From NCBI RefSeq assembly GCF_024198175.1, contig NZ_JAJVKV010000001.1, positions 992,001 to 1,056,000 on the forward strand: a stretch of DNA of 64,000 nt, written 5' to 3'. Below the pieces are notes generated by a model, which saw nothing but the letters and a program-made list of their open reading frames with translations, made no database searches and was not told the DNA's origin. The position numbers were made by a program, and so were the translations under genes. Of this stretch, positions 1-11,021 are shown one piece after another; the first letter of the stretch is position 1, and each line of letters starts with the position of its first letter. The stretch is from Pyxidicoccus xibeiensis (GTDB taxonomy: Bacteria; Myxococcota; Myxococcia; Myxococcales; Myxococcaceae).

Positions 1-576
1 TGGCGAGAACAGGTCGAACGTCTTCCACACGCCACCGCCCGTCGTGGAGAGGTAGGCGATGTTCTGCTCCCGGGGATGGACGGCGATGCCGCTGATGCGG
101 CCGGAGTCCACCTGGAGGTAGCGGGTGCCGTTGAACTGGAAGCGCGCGTCGGTAGGCCCCAGGCTCACCCAGGACTGGGCCGTCTGTCCCAGCGGGGCCA
201 GCTTGTCCTTCGCGCTGCGCGGCGGCGCGCCGGGCATCAGGTGCGCCCAGCGCTGGGCCTCGGCGCGGGCCTCGTCCAGCAGCTTCACCGAGCCTTCCGG
301 CGTGGGGATGCCCCAGTGCGCCTTGTGCGCCATCATCCGGCCGAACGCGTCGTCCATGTCCTCCGGGCTGTTGTCCGCTTCGAACAGCTCTTTCTCGACG
401 TGGGGCTTGAGCTGAGGGGGGGCGTCCTCGCCGGGACGCTGCATGTAGTCCTCGAAGCGCAGGCGGCGCTGATTCTCTTCCCATGTGCGGTACGCACGCA
501 CGGTGAAGGGAGCCACCAACGTGAGGACACCAGCACCAACAGCCAGGGAGACGGCAACTCGTCTTCGCAGGTGCAA
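1..576 (-). CDS. BNR/sialidase-like repeat protein, N-terminal part (runs off the window)
   Basis: The first 192 residues are present; the C-terminus lies beyond position 1. I chose a TTG start at 576 because GGAGA lies 7 nt upstream and no ATG or GTG fits. A basic start is followed by one hydrophobic segment at about residues 8-26, so the protein is exported or membrane-anchored. An unremarkable linker follows. From about residue 170 the motif ISGIAVHPREQNIAYLST and then GGGVWKT is typical of the first blade of BNR/VPS10-like beta-propellers found in secreted glycosidase-like and sortilin-like proteins. No catalytic residues lie in the visible part, so an enzymatic role cannot be claimed. 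Confidence 0.75.
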   Translation of the reverse strand, partial: MHLRRRVAVSLAVGAGVLTLVAPFTVRAYRTWEENQRRLRFEDYMQRPGEDAPPQLKPHVEKELFEADNSPEDMDDAFGRMMAHKAHWGIPTPEGSVKLLDEARAEAQRWAHLMPGAPPRSAKDKLAPLGQTAQSWVSLGPTDARFQFNGTRYLQVDSGRISGIAVHPREQNIAYLSTTGGGVWKTFDLFSP

Positions 577-815
577 GCGTGATTCTCCAGAAGCCAGGGA
601 ACAGGGGGAATGCGTGGGGGGAGCGGCACGAACGGTAACGGCAAGCCCACCCTGATAGTCAAATCGTGAAAAATCTGCTCGCCCTGTAAGCCGGGTGGAT
701 GACGACCTGGCGCGTCACGGCGCGAAACGGCTTGACAGGGGGTGCTGTCCTCTGGCGCGCACCGCGCGCACTCCGTCGTTGGAGGCCTGGCGCGCGCCGG
801 GGAGACTGCCGCGCC

Positions 816-1118
816 GTGGACTCTCGACGCACGTACCCCCGCCTCGCCCTGGTGTCCCTGCTGGGCAACCTCTCCCTCGTCGCCTCCTGGGCGGTGCTGC
901 TGACGCGCCCCGCGGGCTGGAAGGTGGTGGGGCCGGTGCTGCTGCTGGCCTTCCTGGTGCTGCGCGTGGGCGGCGCCTGGTACTACGTCGCGCGCGGGAA
1001 GGCGGACCCCAGCCTCACGCGGCGCACCGCCATCTTCACCACCGTGCTCGCGGTGCTGGCCGTGGGCCTGTGGCTCTTCACGCTGCTGCGCGGGCCCACG
1101 GGCACGCTGTCCCTCTGA
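816..1118 (+). CDS. small three-helix membrane protein, unknown function
   Basis: A 100-residue protein with three hydrophobic stretches (about residues 8-25, 31-47 and 65-85) separated by short charged loops, predicted in the inner membrane. The open frame extends upstream to 699, but that part is Arg-rich and looks non-coding. The GTG at 816 has GGGGAGA about 10 nt upstream and begins just before the first helix, so I prefer it. I do not recognise the family. It converges on ychF, with a strong hairpin between the two genes. Confidence 0.6.
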   Translation: MDSRRTYPRLALVSLLGNLSLVASWAVLLTRPAGWKVVGPVLLLAFLVLRVGGAWYYVARGKADPSLTRRTAIFTTVLAVLAVGLWLFTLLRGPTGTLSL

Positions 1119-1132
1119 GGCCCTCGAAACGA

Positions 1133-1171
1133 CTCGCGGGCGCCTCCCCGGAAATGGGAAGCACCCGCGAG
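1133..1171. terminator. bidirectional hairpin between convergent genes
   Basis: CTCGCGGG at 1133-1140 pairs with CCCGCGAG at 1164-1171, with further pairing inside the arm. It lies in the 79-nt gap between the stops of the small membrane protein and ychF, so it can serve both strands. There is no clear T-run. Confidence 0.5.
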
Positions 1172-1197
1172 GGCACATCACGACGGCAGCGGCGTGG

Positions 1198-2307
1198 CTA
1201 CACGTTGAAGCGGAAGTGCATGCAGTCGCCGTCCTGGACGACGTACTCCTTGCCCTCCACGCGCAGCAGGCCCTTCTCCTTCACGGCGGCCTCGCTGCCC
1301 AGCTTCACCAGGTCCTCCCAGCGCATGACCTCGGCCTTGATGAAGCCGCGCTCGAAGTCCGAGTGGATGACGCCGGCCGCCTGCGGGGCCTTGTAGCCCT
1401 TGTGGATGGTCCACGCGCGGCACTCCTGCTCGCCCACGGTGAAGTACGTCCACAGGCCCAAGAGCTTGTAGCCCTCGCGCGCCACCTTGTGCAGGCCCGG
1501 CTCCTTCAGGCCCGCGCTCTCCAGGAAGCCCGCGCGCTCCTCCTCGGGCAGCTGCTGGATTTCGGACTCCATGGCGGCGGCGAGCACCACCACCTCGAAG
1601 CCCTCCTTCGCGGCCATCTCCCGCACGGCCTTCACGTGGCGGTTGGAGTCCTCCTTGCCAATCTCCGACTCGCCGATGTTGGCCACGTACAGCACGGGCT
1701 TGTCGGTGAGCAGGAAGAGGTCGCTGATGACGGCGCGCTCCTCTTCGGTGAGCTTCTGGGCGCGCACGGTGACGCCCGCGTCCAGGCTGGCCTTGATGCG
1801 GTCCAGCAGCACCAGCTCCGCCTTGGCCTCGTCGCCGACCTTGCCGCCCACCTTGGTGTTCTTCTGGGTGCGCTCGCGGCGCTTCTCCACCGTCTCCATG
1901 TCCTTGAGACACAGCTCGGTGTCGACGACGTCCCGGTCCCTCACCGGGTCCACCCCGCCCTCCACGTGGGTGACGTTGTCGTCCTCGAAGCAGCGCAGCA
2001 CGTGCAGCACCGCGTTGACCTGCCGGATGTTGCCCAGGAACTGGTTGCCCAGGCCCTCGCCCTTGGAGGCACCGCGCACCAGGCCGGCGATGTCCACGAA
2101 CTCCAGCGAGGTGGGGACCTTCTTGAGCGGCTTGATGAGCGCGGTCAGCTGGTCCAGCCGCGCATCCGGCACGGGCACCACGCCCACGTTGGGCTCGATG
2201 GTGCAGAACGGGTAGTTGGCCGCCTGCGCGCCCGCGGCCGACAGCGCGTTGAACAGGGTGGACTTGCCGACGTTGGGCAGCCCGACGATTCCGATGGATA
2301 GACCCAT
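1198..2307 (-). CDS. ychF: redox-regulated ATPase YchF (Obg-family P-loop NTPase)
   Basis: 369 residues, the normal length for the universally conserved YchF/OLA1 family, cytosolic ribosome-associated P-loop NTPases that prefer ATP to GTP. The P-loop GLPNVGKST is at residues 9-17. The G3-region aspartate follows in FVDIAGLVRGASKGEGLGNQ, and NIGE stands where GTPases have NKxD, consistent with ATP preference. A coiled-coil insertion lies in the middle and a TGS domain at the end. I chose the ATG at 2307 rather than an in-frame start 18 nt upstream, because AGGG sits 7 nt before it and the protein then starts like its relatives. It follows atpF on the same strand after 75 nt and may be co-transcribed. 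Confidence 0.96.
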   Translation of the reverse strand: MGLSIGIVGLPNVGKSTLFNALSAAGAQAANYPFCTIEPNVGVVPVPDARLDQLTALIKPLKKVPTSLEFVDIAGLVRGASKGEGLGNQFLGNIRQVNAVLHVLRCFEDDNVTHVEGGVDPVRDRDVVDTELCLKDMETVEKRRERTQKNTKVGGKVGDEAKAELVLLDRIKASLDAGVTVRAQKLTEEERAVISDLFLLTDKPVLYVANIGESEIGKEDSNRHVKAVREMAAKEGFEVVVLAAAMESEIQQLPEEERAGFLESAGLKEPGLHKVAREGYKLLGLWTYFTVGEQECRAWTIHKGYKAPQAAGVIHSDFERGFIKAEVMRWEDLVKLGSEAAVKEKGLLRVEGKEYVVQDGDCMHFRFNV

Positions 2308-2382
2308 GGTGATTCCCTGGAACACGCGCGCCGGGGGGCGCGCTTCCCGAAGCGCGCGCGCAGCGAAGCGCGAGAGCCCGAA

Positions 2383-2928
2383 CTAGGCGTTGGGGCGAAC
2401 GGAGGTGGTGCCGGCCGCCGGCAGGCCCTTGACGAACTGCTCGGCCAGCGCGCGCTGCTTGCTGTCGTCCATCCGCTCACCGATGAGCTTGCCCGCCACT
2501 TCCATGGCCAGGTCCACGGCCATGCCGCGCACCTCGGCGATGGCCTTGGACTTCTGCTCGTCGATTTCGCGGCGCGCGCTGAGCTTCAGCTCCTCGGCCT
2601 CCTTGCGGCTCTTGGCCATCAGCTCGTCGCGGAACTTCTCCATCTCCTGCTGGTTGCGGCGCATCATGTCCGCGGCCTCGCGGCGGGCCTCGGCGATGGC
2701 CGTCTTCTGGTCGGCCAGCAGCTTCTCCGCCTCGGCGCGCTCACGCTTGGCGCTCTCGATGGCGTTGGCAATCTGCTTCTCGCGCTCCTCCACCAGCGAC
2801 AGGATGGGTCCCCACGCCTTCCAGCGCAGGACGATCATGACGAGCACGAAGGTGACGATGGTCCAGAAGATGAGGCCCGGGCGGACACTCACGAAGGAGC
2901 TGGCGGCGAGGACGGAGGGCAGGAACAT
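2383..2928 (-). CDS. atpF: ATP synthase F0 subunit b
   Basis: 181 residues: one N-terminal membrane helix (about residues 15-34), then a long charged helix rich in Glu, Lys, Arg and Ala (about 40-165) that forms the peripheral stalk joining F0 to F1. Length and layout fit subunit b. It is the last gene of an F0-only operon running atpZ-atpI-atpB-atpE-atpF on the minus strand. The next gene is ychF, not atpH, so the F1 genes must be elsewhere in the genome. The gap to atpE is about 120 nt. Confidence 0.93.
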   Translation of the reverse strand: MFLPSVLAASSFVSVRPGLIFWTIVTFVLVMIVLRWKAWGPILSLVEEREKQIANAIESAKRERAEAEKLLADQKTAIAEARREAADMMRRNQQEMEKFRDELMAKSRKEAEELKLSARREIDEQKSKAIAEVRGMAVDLAMEVAGKLIGERMDDSKQRALAEQFVKGLPAAGTTSVRPNA

Positions 2929-3050
2929 GGCGAGTCCCGTACGTGAAGGTGAGAGGGCGAAGAGGACTGCGGGGTACGACGGTGCCGCCGGGAAGCCGGC
3001 GCCCGCGGAAGTCCGCGAGCGCCGACGTCCGGCCGCGTGTTGCGGCCTGC

Positions 3051-3281
3051 CTACTCCTTGACGGCGAGCAGAACGCAGACGACCAGCGCGAACAGCGTGG
3101 CGCCTTCGATGAGGGCCGCGGCGATGATCATGGTGGTGCGGATGTCACCACCGGCGGCCGGCTGACGGCCCGTGGCGTCCATGGCGGCGGCGGCGAGCTT
3201 ACCGATGCCGAGCGCGGCACCGATGATGGAGAGGCCGGCGCCGATACCGGCGGCGAGGAAGGCAAGAGCGAGGTTCGTCAT
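3051..3281 (-). CDS. atpE: ATP synthase F0 subunit c
   Basis: A 76-residue helical hairpin that builds the rotating c-ring. Helix 1 carries the Gly-rich GAGLSIIGAALGIG motif, the polar loop has the conserved Arg-Gln-Pro (residues 39-41), and the ion-binding carboxylate is Glu59 in AALIEGATLF. The residues around Glu59 look like a proton-type site rather than the known sodium-binding sets, but that is a judgement by eye. It lies between atpB and atpF, separated by gaps of 156 and 122 nt. Confidence 0.95.
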   Translation of the reverse strand: MTNLALAFLAAGIGAGLSIIGAALGIGKLAAAAMDATGRQPAAGGDIRTTMIIAAALIEGATLFALVVCVLLAVKE

Positions 3282-3437
3282 GGGAGCACTTCTTCTTTCG
3301 TAGGCGATGACCCGCTTGTGGGGGGGTCGGTTTCATCCCTTTGGGGCTACCTCCGGCGACCTTTCGAATCGCCGGGTCTTCAACCGGGGCGCCTGGCTGC
3401 CGCGCGCCCCGTCAACTCGAGGTGCAAGCCGTCGGAC

Positions 3438-4463
3438 TCAGACGTGGTGGGCCCGGCCGTGGTCGTGGCTGGGGCCCGTCTCCGCGTGGCCGTGGCCGTG
3501 GTCGTCACCGTGGCCGTGGTGGCCCATGGCGACGCCCATGCCGATGAACAGCGCCGACAGCATGGTGAACACGTACGCCTGCACGAAGGCCACGAACAGC
3601 TCCAGCAGGTAGATGCCGAAGGCGAACGGCACGCTGATGAGCGCCACCGCCGGGTGCTGGAGGATGAAGATGAGGCCGAGCAGGAAGAAGATGACGATGT
3701 GGCCCGCCAGCATGTTGGCGAAGAGACGGACCGTGAGCGCGAAGGGCTTGGTGAACAGGCCCAGGAACTCCACCGGAATCATGATGAACCACAGCGCGGG
3801 GTGCACGCCGCCCGTCAGGTGCGCCAGGTAGCCGCCGAAGCCCGCCGCGCGGATGCCCGCGGCCTGCGTGACGACGAAGGTGCAGATGGCCAGGCCGCAG
3901 GTGACGGCGAGGTTGCCCGTGGCGCTCGCCATCCAGGGGAACAGGCCCAGCAGGTTCATGAAGAGGATGAAGAAGAACGCGGTGAGCAGGAAGGGCACGT
4001 AGCGCGGGCCCTCCTCCTTGCCGATGTTCTTGATGGCCAGCTCGTCCCGCACGAAGAGGATGAGCATCTCGAAGAGGTTGGCCCCGGTGCCGCGCGGCAC
4101 CAGCTTCGTCTTGTCGCGGTTGCTCCAGATGAGCACGAAGGTGATGAGCAGGAACGCCGCCAGCCACATGAACACCGTGTGCTTGGTGATGGAGAGGTCC
4201 ACGCAGCCACCGAGCAGGCTCGGCGTCACCGGGCCGTGGTCCGTCATCCGCGGCGCGCAGGCGCCCTCGCTCAACGGGATGAGGATCTTGGGCAGGTGGA
4301 GCTTGATGTGGTCGTGGCTGAGCGGGACTTCAATCTCCAGCTCGTCGGCGTCGGAGACGTGGTGGAGGATGTAGCCCGCCACGCTCTCCTCGCCCTCGGC
4401 CGAGGAAGAAGCCCACGCCACCGAAGCGAACAGACTGGCGAACAGCACCATTGCCTTGCGCAT
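3438..4463 (-). CDS. atpB: ATP synthase F0 subunit a with a His-rich C-terminal tail
   Basis: 341 residues with a signal-like hydrophobic N-terminus ending near ASVAWA, an acidic exported stretch, and then the multi-helix subunit a core. The essential arginine that faces the c-ring carboxylate is in [12 protein letters not shown]. The ATG at 4463 overlaps the atpI stop as TGATG; a GTG one codon upstream is an alternative. The odd feature is the end: the last 29 residues hold ten histidines with Asp and Gly ([14 protein letters not shown] and onward), a metal-binding-looking tail beyond the normal end of subunit a. Order and overlaps show an operon with atpZ, atpI, atpE and atpF. Confidence 0.94.
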   Translation of the reverse strand: MRKAMVLFASLFASVAWASSSAEGEESVAGYILHHVSDADELEIEVPLSHDHIKLHLPKILIPLSEGACAPRMTDHGPVTPSLLGGCVDLSITKHTVFMWLAAFLLITFVLIWSNRDKTKLVPRGTGANLFEMLILFVRDELAIKNIGKEEGPRYVPFLLTAFFFILFMNLLGLFPWMASATGNLAVTCGLAICTFVVTQAAGIRAAGFGGYLAHLTGGVHPALWFIMIPVEFLGLFTKPFALTVRLFANMLAGHIVIFFLLGLIFILQHPAVALISVPFAFGIYLLELFVAFVQAYVFTMLSALFIGMGVAMGHHGHGDDHGHGHAETGPSHDHGRAHHV

Positions 4464-4867
4464 CACTCGTCTCCGCCCGCCGCGCCCTTGGACGCGGCCA
4501 TCACGTAGCTCACTTCAATCCACTGCAGCGCGAAGTAGACGCCGAAGAAACCGGCGATGAATGGCACCGCCGCCAGTCCCCGCGACACCACGCCCAGCAA
4601 CCCCACCAGCACGGCCACCGCCCGGAGCGCGAACACCACGCCCACCATCTTCAGCGCGGCGTTGAGGTCCTGCTTCACCGCCCGCCGCTTCAGCACCAAC
4701 GCCACCGCGCCCGTCACCGCCGCCAGCCCCACACCCCACAGCGCCGACAACCGCGTTTCCGGCACCCGCGGCAGCAGCGCCGCGATGACCATCCCCACCG
4801 CCACCACTCCCGCCGCCAGGGCCGCGTGCGACGGGAAGGGGTCCTTCGCCTCGCCCTTCCCCGTCAC
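4463..4867 (-). CDS. atpI: ATP synthase subunit I-like membrane protein
   Basis: 134 residues with four hydrophobic segments, matching the layout of AtpI/subunit I proteins, which sit at the head of F0 operons and help c-ring assembly or Mg2+ supply. The GTG start at 4867 overlaps the upstream stop as GTGA, and its own stop overlaps the atpB start as TGATG, so translation of the three genes is coupled. Sequence conservation in this family is weak; the call rests mainly on position and topology. Confidence 0.75.
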   Translation of the reverse strand: MTGKGEAKDPFPSHAALAAGVVAVGMVIAALLPRVPETRLSALWGVGLAAVTGAVALVLKRRAVKQDLNAALKMVGVVFALRAVAVLVGLLGVVSRGLAAVPFIAGFFGVYFALQWIEVSYVMAASKGAAGGDE

Positions 4868-5130
4868 TTCCGCTTCCCCAGCCGGCTCATGTCCCGGAGG
4901 AAGCCGTAGAAGCCCACGCTGATACCCGTCAGGCTCAGCCCCACCAGCAGCCACGGCCCCGTGCCCAGCCACCGGTCCAGCCAGTAGCCGCCCAGCACGC
5001 CCACCACCGCCCCGCCCACCAGCTTCCACACCGCCGAGATGTAGGGCTCCGCGGCCCTCATCTGTCGCGCCGCCGGCCCCAGCTCTTCGCTGTCCGGACT
5101 TCCTGGCTCCCGGGGCTCCTTCACTGCCAT
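4864..5130 (-). CDS. atpZ: AtpZ/AtpI-family protein heading the F0 operon
   Basis: 88 residues: a charged N-terminal third, then two membrane helices (about residues 33-52 and 58-78) with the Gly-rich GGYWLDRWLGTGPWLLVG hairpin typical of the small AtpZ (ATPase gene 1) proteins. The ATG at 5130 has GGGGAGG 7 nt upstream, a strong site that sets the start. It overlaps atpI by 4 nt. It is the first gene of the operon, so the promoter should lie in the 435-nt gap upstream. Confidence 0.8.
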   Translation of the reverse strand: MAVKEPREPGSPDSEELGPAARQMRAAEPYISAVWKLVGGAVVGVLGGYWLDRWLGTGPWLLVGLSLTGISVGFYGFLRDMSRLGKRK

Positions 5131-5565
5131 TCGGACGCCTCCCCAAACCCCGGGAAAACCTCGGGTTTCCAGCACCACCCGACCACCGTCCCCTGTACGC
5201 GCGGGCGCCGCTTAGCACCGAATACGCGGCCCACGCAACCGCTACCATCCGAGCGCCTCAGCGGCTCACAGCGGGGGTTGAGGCACCTGCAAGCGCAGCT
5301 ATCGCGATCTGCCCAGGATGGGGAGAAAACCCGCGTTGCGCCCCGGCTCTCCCAGGGGGAGACAGGACATGGAGGGCCCGCTCCCCGGGCCGGCCGGCGA
5401 GGTCGTTTGAGGCCCTTGCATGGGGACCGGGCGGCCGCCCGATGGCAGCAGTGCCCGGCCCGGGGGCTCCGGGCGGTGCGGCGGTTGCTCCTCCGCTCCT
5501 CGTCGCGCGGGGGCAGGCGTTCCCAGCTTGGCCAGAGGACCCGGAAACCCATCTCGGAGGACTCC
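5131..5565. other. intergenic region between divergent atpZ and the PEBP gene
   Basis: This 435-nt gap should contain promoters for the atp operon (minus) and for the PEBP-family gene (plus). I see no convincing promoter consensus, no RNA gene and no credible ORF. It is GC-rich with several short inverted repeats of CCGGGC type. Confidence 0.4.
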
Positions 5566-6087
5566 ATGCCGAAGCCCCTGGTGCTCACGTCCGCCCGCTT
5601 CAAGGACGGAGACCTCATCCCCATCGCCTACACGGGCGAGGGCGAGGACCTGTCCCCGCCCCTGCAGTGGTCGAACCTGCCGGCCGGAACGAAGAGCCTG
5701 GCGCTCATCGTGGAGGACCCGGACGCCCCGGACCCGAAGAACCCGCAGATGACCTGGTCGCACTGGGTGCTCTACAACATCCCCGTCAGCGCGCAGAGCC
5801 TGACGGAGGGCGCCAACGCGGACACCCTCCCGCCCGGCACGAAGCAGGGGGTGAACGACTTCAAGCGCCAGGGCTACGGCGGCCCCATGCCGCCGGTGGG
5901 CACGCACCGCTACTTCTTCCGGCTGTACGCGCTGGACACCGTGCTGCCGGACCTGGACCGGCCCACGCGCCTCGACCTGCTGGACGCCATGGACGGCCAC
6001 ATCCTCGGTGAGGCGGAGCTCATCGGCCTGTACCACAAGGTCCACCACCGCAGCGCCGATTGGAGCGCGGGCGGCATGCCCCGCTGA
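5566..6087 (+). CDS. YbhB/YbcL-family Raf kinase inhibitor-like protein (PEBP)
   Basis: 173 residues of the bacterial phosphatidylethanolamine-binding protein fold. Family hallmarks are the N-terminal FKDGDLIPIAYTGEGEDLSP region, the ligand-pocket stretch LALIVEDPDAPDP, SHWVLYNIP, and GTHRYFFRLYALD near the end. No signal peptide is visible, so it is probably cytosolic. The ATG at 5566 has GGAGG 5 nt upstream; the open frame upstream of it has no such site. The physiological ligand of these bacterial proteins is unknown. It stands alone, between the atp operon and a histidine kinase. Confidence 0.92.
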   Translation: MPKPLVLTSARFKDGDLIPIAYTGEGEDLSPPLQWSNLPAGTKSLALIVEDPDAPDPKNPQMTWSHWVLYNIPVSAQSLTEGANADTLPPGTKQGVNDFKRQGYGGPMPPVGTHRYFFRLYALDTVLPDLDRPTRLDLLDAMDGHILGEAELIGLYHKVHHRSADWSAGGMPR

Positions 6088-6490
6088 CCCGCGCCCGGGC
6101 GCCGCGGGCTCACACGGCCGGGGCCCAAGCGGCGCGCCACCCGGGCGCCGGGGGCGGCGGTGCCCACGCCCGGCGTCCGCCTCCCCGGCGTCTGGCCGGA
6201 GGGCGCTGGCATACCGTCGGCCAGTGGGCAGTCCAGCCCGGGGGTCCGACTTCGGGGTGTGGCCGCACGCGCCCCCGAGGCGTGCGCGCCGCCGCCCGGA
6301 GACGGCGGCCGCGGTGCACCCGGGTGACAGGAGTGTCACGAGACGCGAGTCGGCGCCTGCCGGACACTGCCCCGCCCCTGCCGTCGTAGTGGGAACCCCC
6401 AAGACAGCCTGGTGACGTGTGGGCTGGTGGGCGAAGCGCGGAGGGCGCCACTTCCGCGCGGGTTGCGTCCGGTGGAAGAGTGGGGTTGCC
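6088..6490. other. intergenic region, nothing recognised
   Basis: 403 nt of GC-rich DNA between the PEBP gene and the histidine kinase, both on the plus strand. It presumably carries the kinase promoter. I see no RNA gene and no convincing ORF. Confidence 0.4.
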
Positions 6491-9136
<2,646 letters not shown>

Positions 9137-9140
9137 GCGG

Positions 9141-11021
9141 CTACGGCGCGGCCAGCGCCCAGGCCACGCCCAGTCCGAGCGCGCAGGCGCTGACGAAGAG
9201 GCCCACGGCGAGCAGGGCGCGGCGTCCCGGCTTCCGGGCTCGGGGAGGGTTCGGCTCCACCGTGGTGGCTTCGTCCTCTCCGGTGATGGCGCGCACGAGC
9301 TCCAGCCGCCGGGCTTCCACCTCGGCCGAGTCCACCGACTGAGAGATGTCCACGCCGAAGCCCACACGCGTCTCGCGCGTCGCCCGGCGTGCCGGAGCCG
9401 GCTTCGCGGTGGTGGAGCGCTGGGCCATCACCGGTGTCACCGTGTCCTCGGTACCGGGGAACAGCGACGCATCCTTCGGCCCGCTGGCCCGTGAGGCCTC
9501 CGCGCGCGCGATGGCGCCCAGGACCTTCGAGGACTCCAGCGCCTCCGTGGCAGCGGTGTCCGCGCCTCGCGCTCGCGCCTGGACCTTCGAGGCCTCCAGC
9601 GCTTCGGTGACCTTCGAGGCCTCCAGTGCCTCGGTGGCGGAGGCGCCAGCACCCCGTGCGGCCGCGAGCACCATGGAAGACTCCAGCGCCTCGGTGGCGG
9701 AGGCGTCAGCCCCCCGTGCAGCTGCAAGCACCTTCGAGGACGTCAGCGCCTCGGTGACGGCGGAGTCGGCACCCCGGGCGGCTGCGAGCACCTTCGAGGA
9801 CGGCAGCGCCTCGGTGGCGGCGGAGTCGGTCGTGCCCACCGCCGCCGTCCCGTAGAGCGCCGTCGCGCCCCGCCGGCCAGCGCCCTGCCCCGTCCCCTCG
9901 CGCGGCGCCTCGGGGGCGGGACTGGCAGCGGGGACGAAGTCCTCGGGGGCATCGATGCCGCCGTGCTCGAACGCGAGCGCGGTGGGCGGGGTGAGCACCG
10001 CGGCCAGCTCCTGCTCGGTGCGCTTGCGCGACGTGTCCTCGCTCAGCAGCTCCCGGAGCGCGTTCTCCTCCGACACCTTCTCTCGCGGGAAGGCGCTCTC
10101 CATCAGCCGCGCCACGTGCGCGTCCCCCGTGCCCGGGGCCAGCTTCGCCTTGAGCCGCGCCAGCTCCGCCGCCATCGCGCCCGCGTCCGGGAAGCGCTGG
10201 TCCGGCTCACCGGCGAGCGCGCGCAGCAGGAACGCATCCACGCTGGTCGGCACGCCCTGCCGGAAGCGCCCCGCGGGCTCCCACGTCGGATAGGCCGCGC
10301 GCCGCCACCGCTCCACCGGGTCACCCCGCTGCGCCAGCGGCCGCCAGGCGACGAGCTCCCACAGCAGCGCGCCCACCGCGTACACGTCCGCGCGCCGGTC
10401 CACGAAGCGCTTCCGCGCCTGCTCCGGCGCCATGTACGTCAGGTTGCCAATCACCACCCGGGGCGCCGTCTGCTGCTCCTTCAGCGTGGACTGTGCCGCG
10501 CCGAAGTCGATGACCTTCACCTCGCCCGCGTAGCTGAGGCACACGTTGGCCGGGGACAAGTCCCGGTGCACCAGGTGCAGCGGGTGGCCGTCCGCGTCCT
10601 TCGCGTCGTGCGCGTAGGCCAGCCCCTCGCACAGCCGCTGTCCCAGGTGCAGCAGGGGGCCCAGCGGTATCGTCCGGCCGAGCTGCCGCAGCCGGTACGC
10701 CAGGCGGCTGAGCGTCTTGCCCTGCACGTACTCCATGGCCAGGTAGAGCTGCCCCTCCACCTCGCCCATGGCGTAGACGCGGGCGATGTTCGGGTGGTCC
10801 AGCCGCACCACCACCCGGGCCTCGTCACGGAAGCGCCCCACGAAGCGCGGGTCCTCCATGAGCTGCGGCAGCACCTTCTTCACCACGCACGCGCGGCGCT
10901 GCGACTCCTCGCGCGCGAGGAACACCTCTCCCATCCCCCCGGCGCCGATGCGGCGCACGAGGGTATAGGGACCGAAGCGGACGGGCCCCTCGAGGGGCTC
11001 GGGCTCAACCGGTCTTGCCAA
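9141..11021 (-). CDS. membrane-anchored Ser/Thr protein kinase with Thr-rich repeat linker
   Basis: About 626 residues. The N-terminal Hanks-type kinase domain has the glycine loop IGAGGMGEVF, the VKK lysine, HRDLSPANV as catalytic loop, DFGAA, and the MAPEQARKRFVDRRADVYAVG activation/APE region, so it should be active. Repeats of about 20 residues (TEALxSSKVLAAARGAD type) form the linker. One C-terminal hydrophobic helix (last 25 residues) anchors it in the inner membrane with the kinase in the cytosol. The start is uncertain: in-frame starts are TTG codons at 11021 and 11078, both inside the end of hemL; I prefer 11021 as the smaller overlap. The overlap with hemL on the same strand implies co-transcription. 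Confidence 0.88.
   Translation of the reverse strand: MARPVEPEPLEGPVRFGPYTLVRRIGAGGMGEVFLAREESQRRACVVKKVLPQLMEDPRFVGRFRDEARVVVRLDHPNIARVYAMGEVEGQLYLAMEYVQGKTLSRLAYRLRQLGRTIPLGPLLHLGQRLCEGLAYAHDAKDADGHPLHLVHRDLSPANVCLSYAGEVKVIDFGAAQSTLKEQQTAPRVVIGNLTYMAPEQARKRFVDRRADVYAVGALLWELVAWRPLAQRGDPVERWRRAAYPTWEPAGRFRQGVPTSVDAFLLRALAGEPDQRFPDAGAMAAELARLKAKLAPGTGDAHVARLMESAFPREKVSEENALRELLSEDTSRKRTEQELAAVLTPPTALAFEHGGIDAPEDFVPAASPAPEAPREGTGQGAGRRGATALYGTAAVGTTDSAATEALPSSKVLAAARGADSAVTEALTSSKVLAAARGADASATEALESSMVLAAARGAGASATEALEASKVTEALEASKVQARARGADTAATEALESSKVLGAIARAEASRASGPKDASLFPGTEDTVTPVMAQRSTTAKPAPARRATRETRVGFGVDISQSVDSAEVEARRLELVRAITGEDEATTVEPNPPRARKPGRRALLAVGLFVSACALGLGVAWALAAP
9505..9823 (-). repeat. 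degenerate 60-bp coding repeats in the Ser/Thr kinase linker
   Basis: About six imperfect copies of a 20-residue unit, TEAL(E/T/P)SSKVLAAARGAD plus 3-4 residues, with one short copy (TEALEASKV). Length in multiples of 3 keeps the frame. The repeated Thr and Ser residues make the linker a plausible phosphorylation target, and the DNA repeat should vary in copy number between strains. Confidence 0.8.

Noticed and set aside
1..1181. Plus-strand frame 76-582 and minus-strand frame 333-1181 as genes
   Set aside because: They overlap the BNR protein and the small membrane protein in other frames, and have Arg/His-rich low-complexity translations without motifs.
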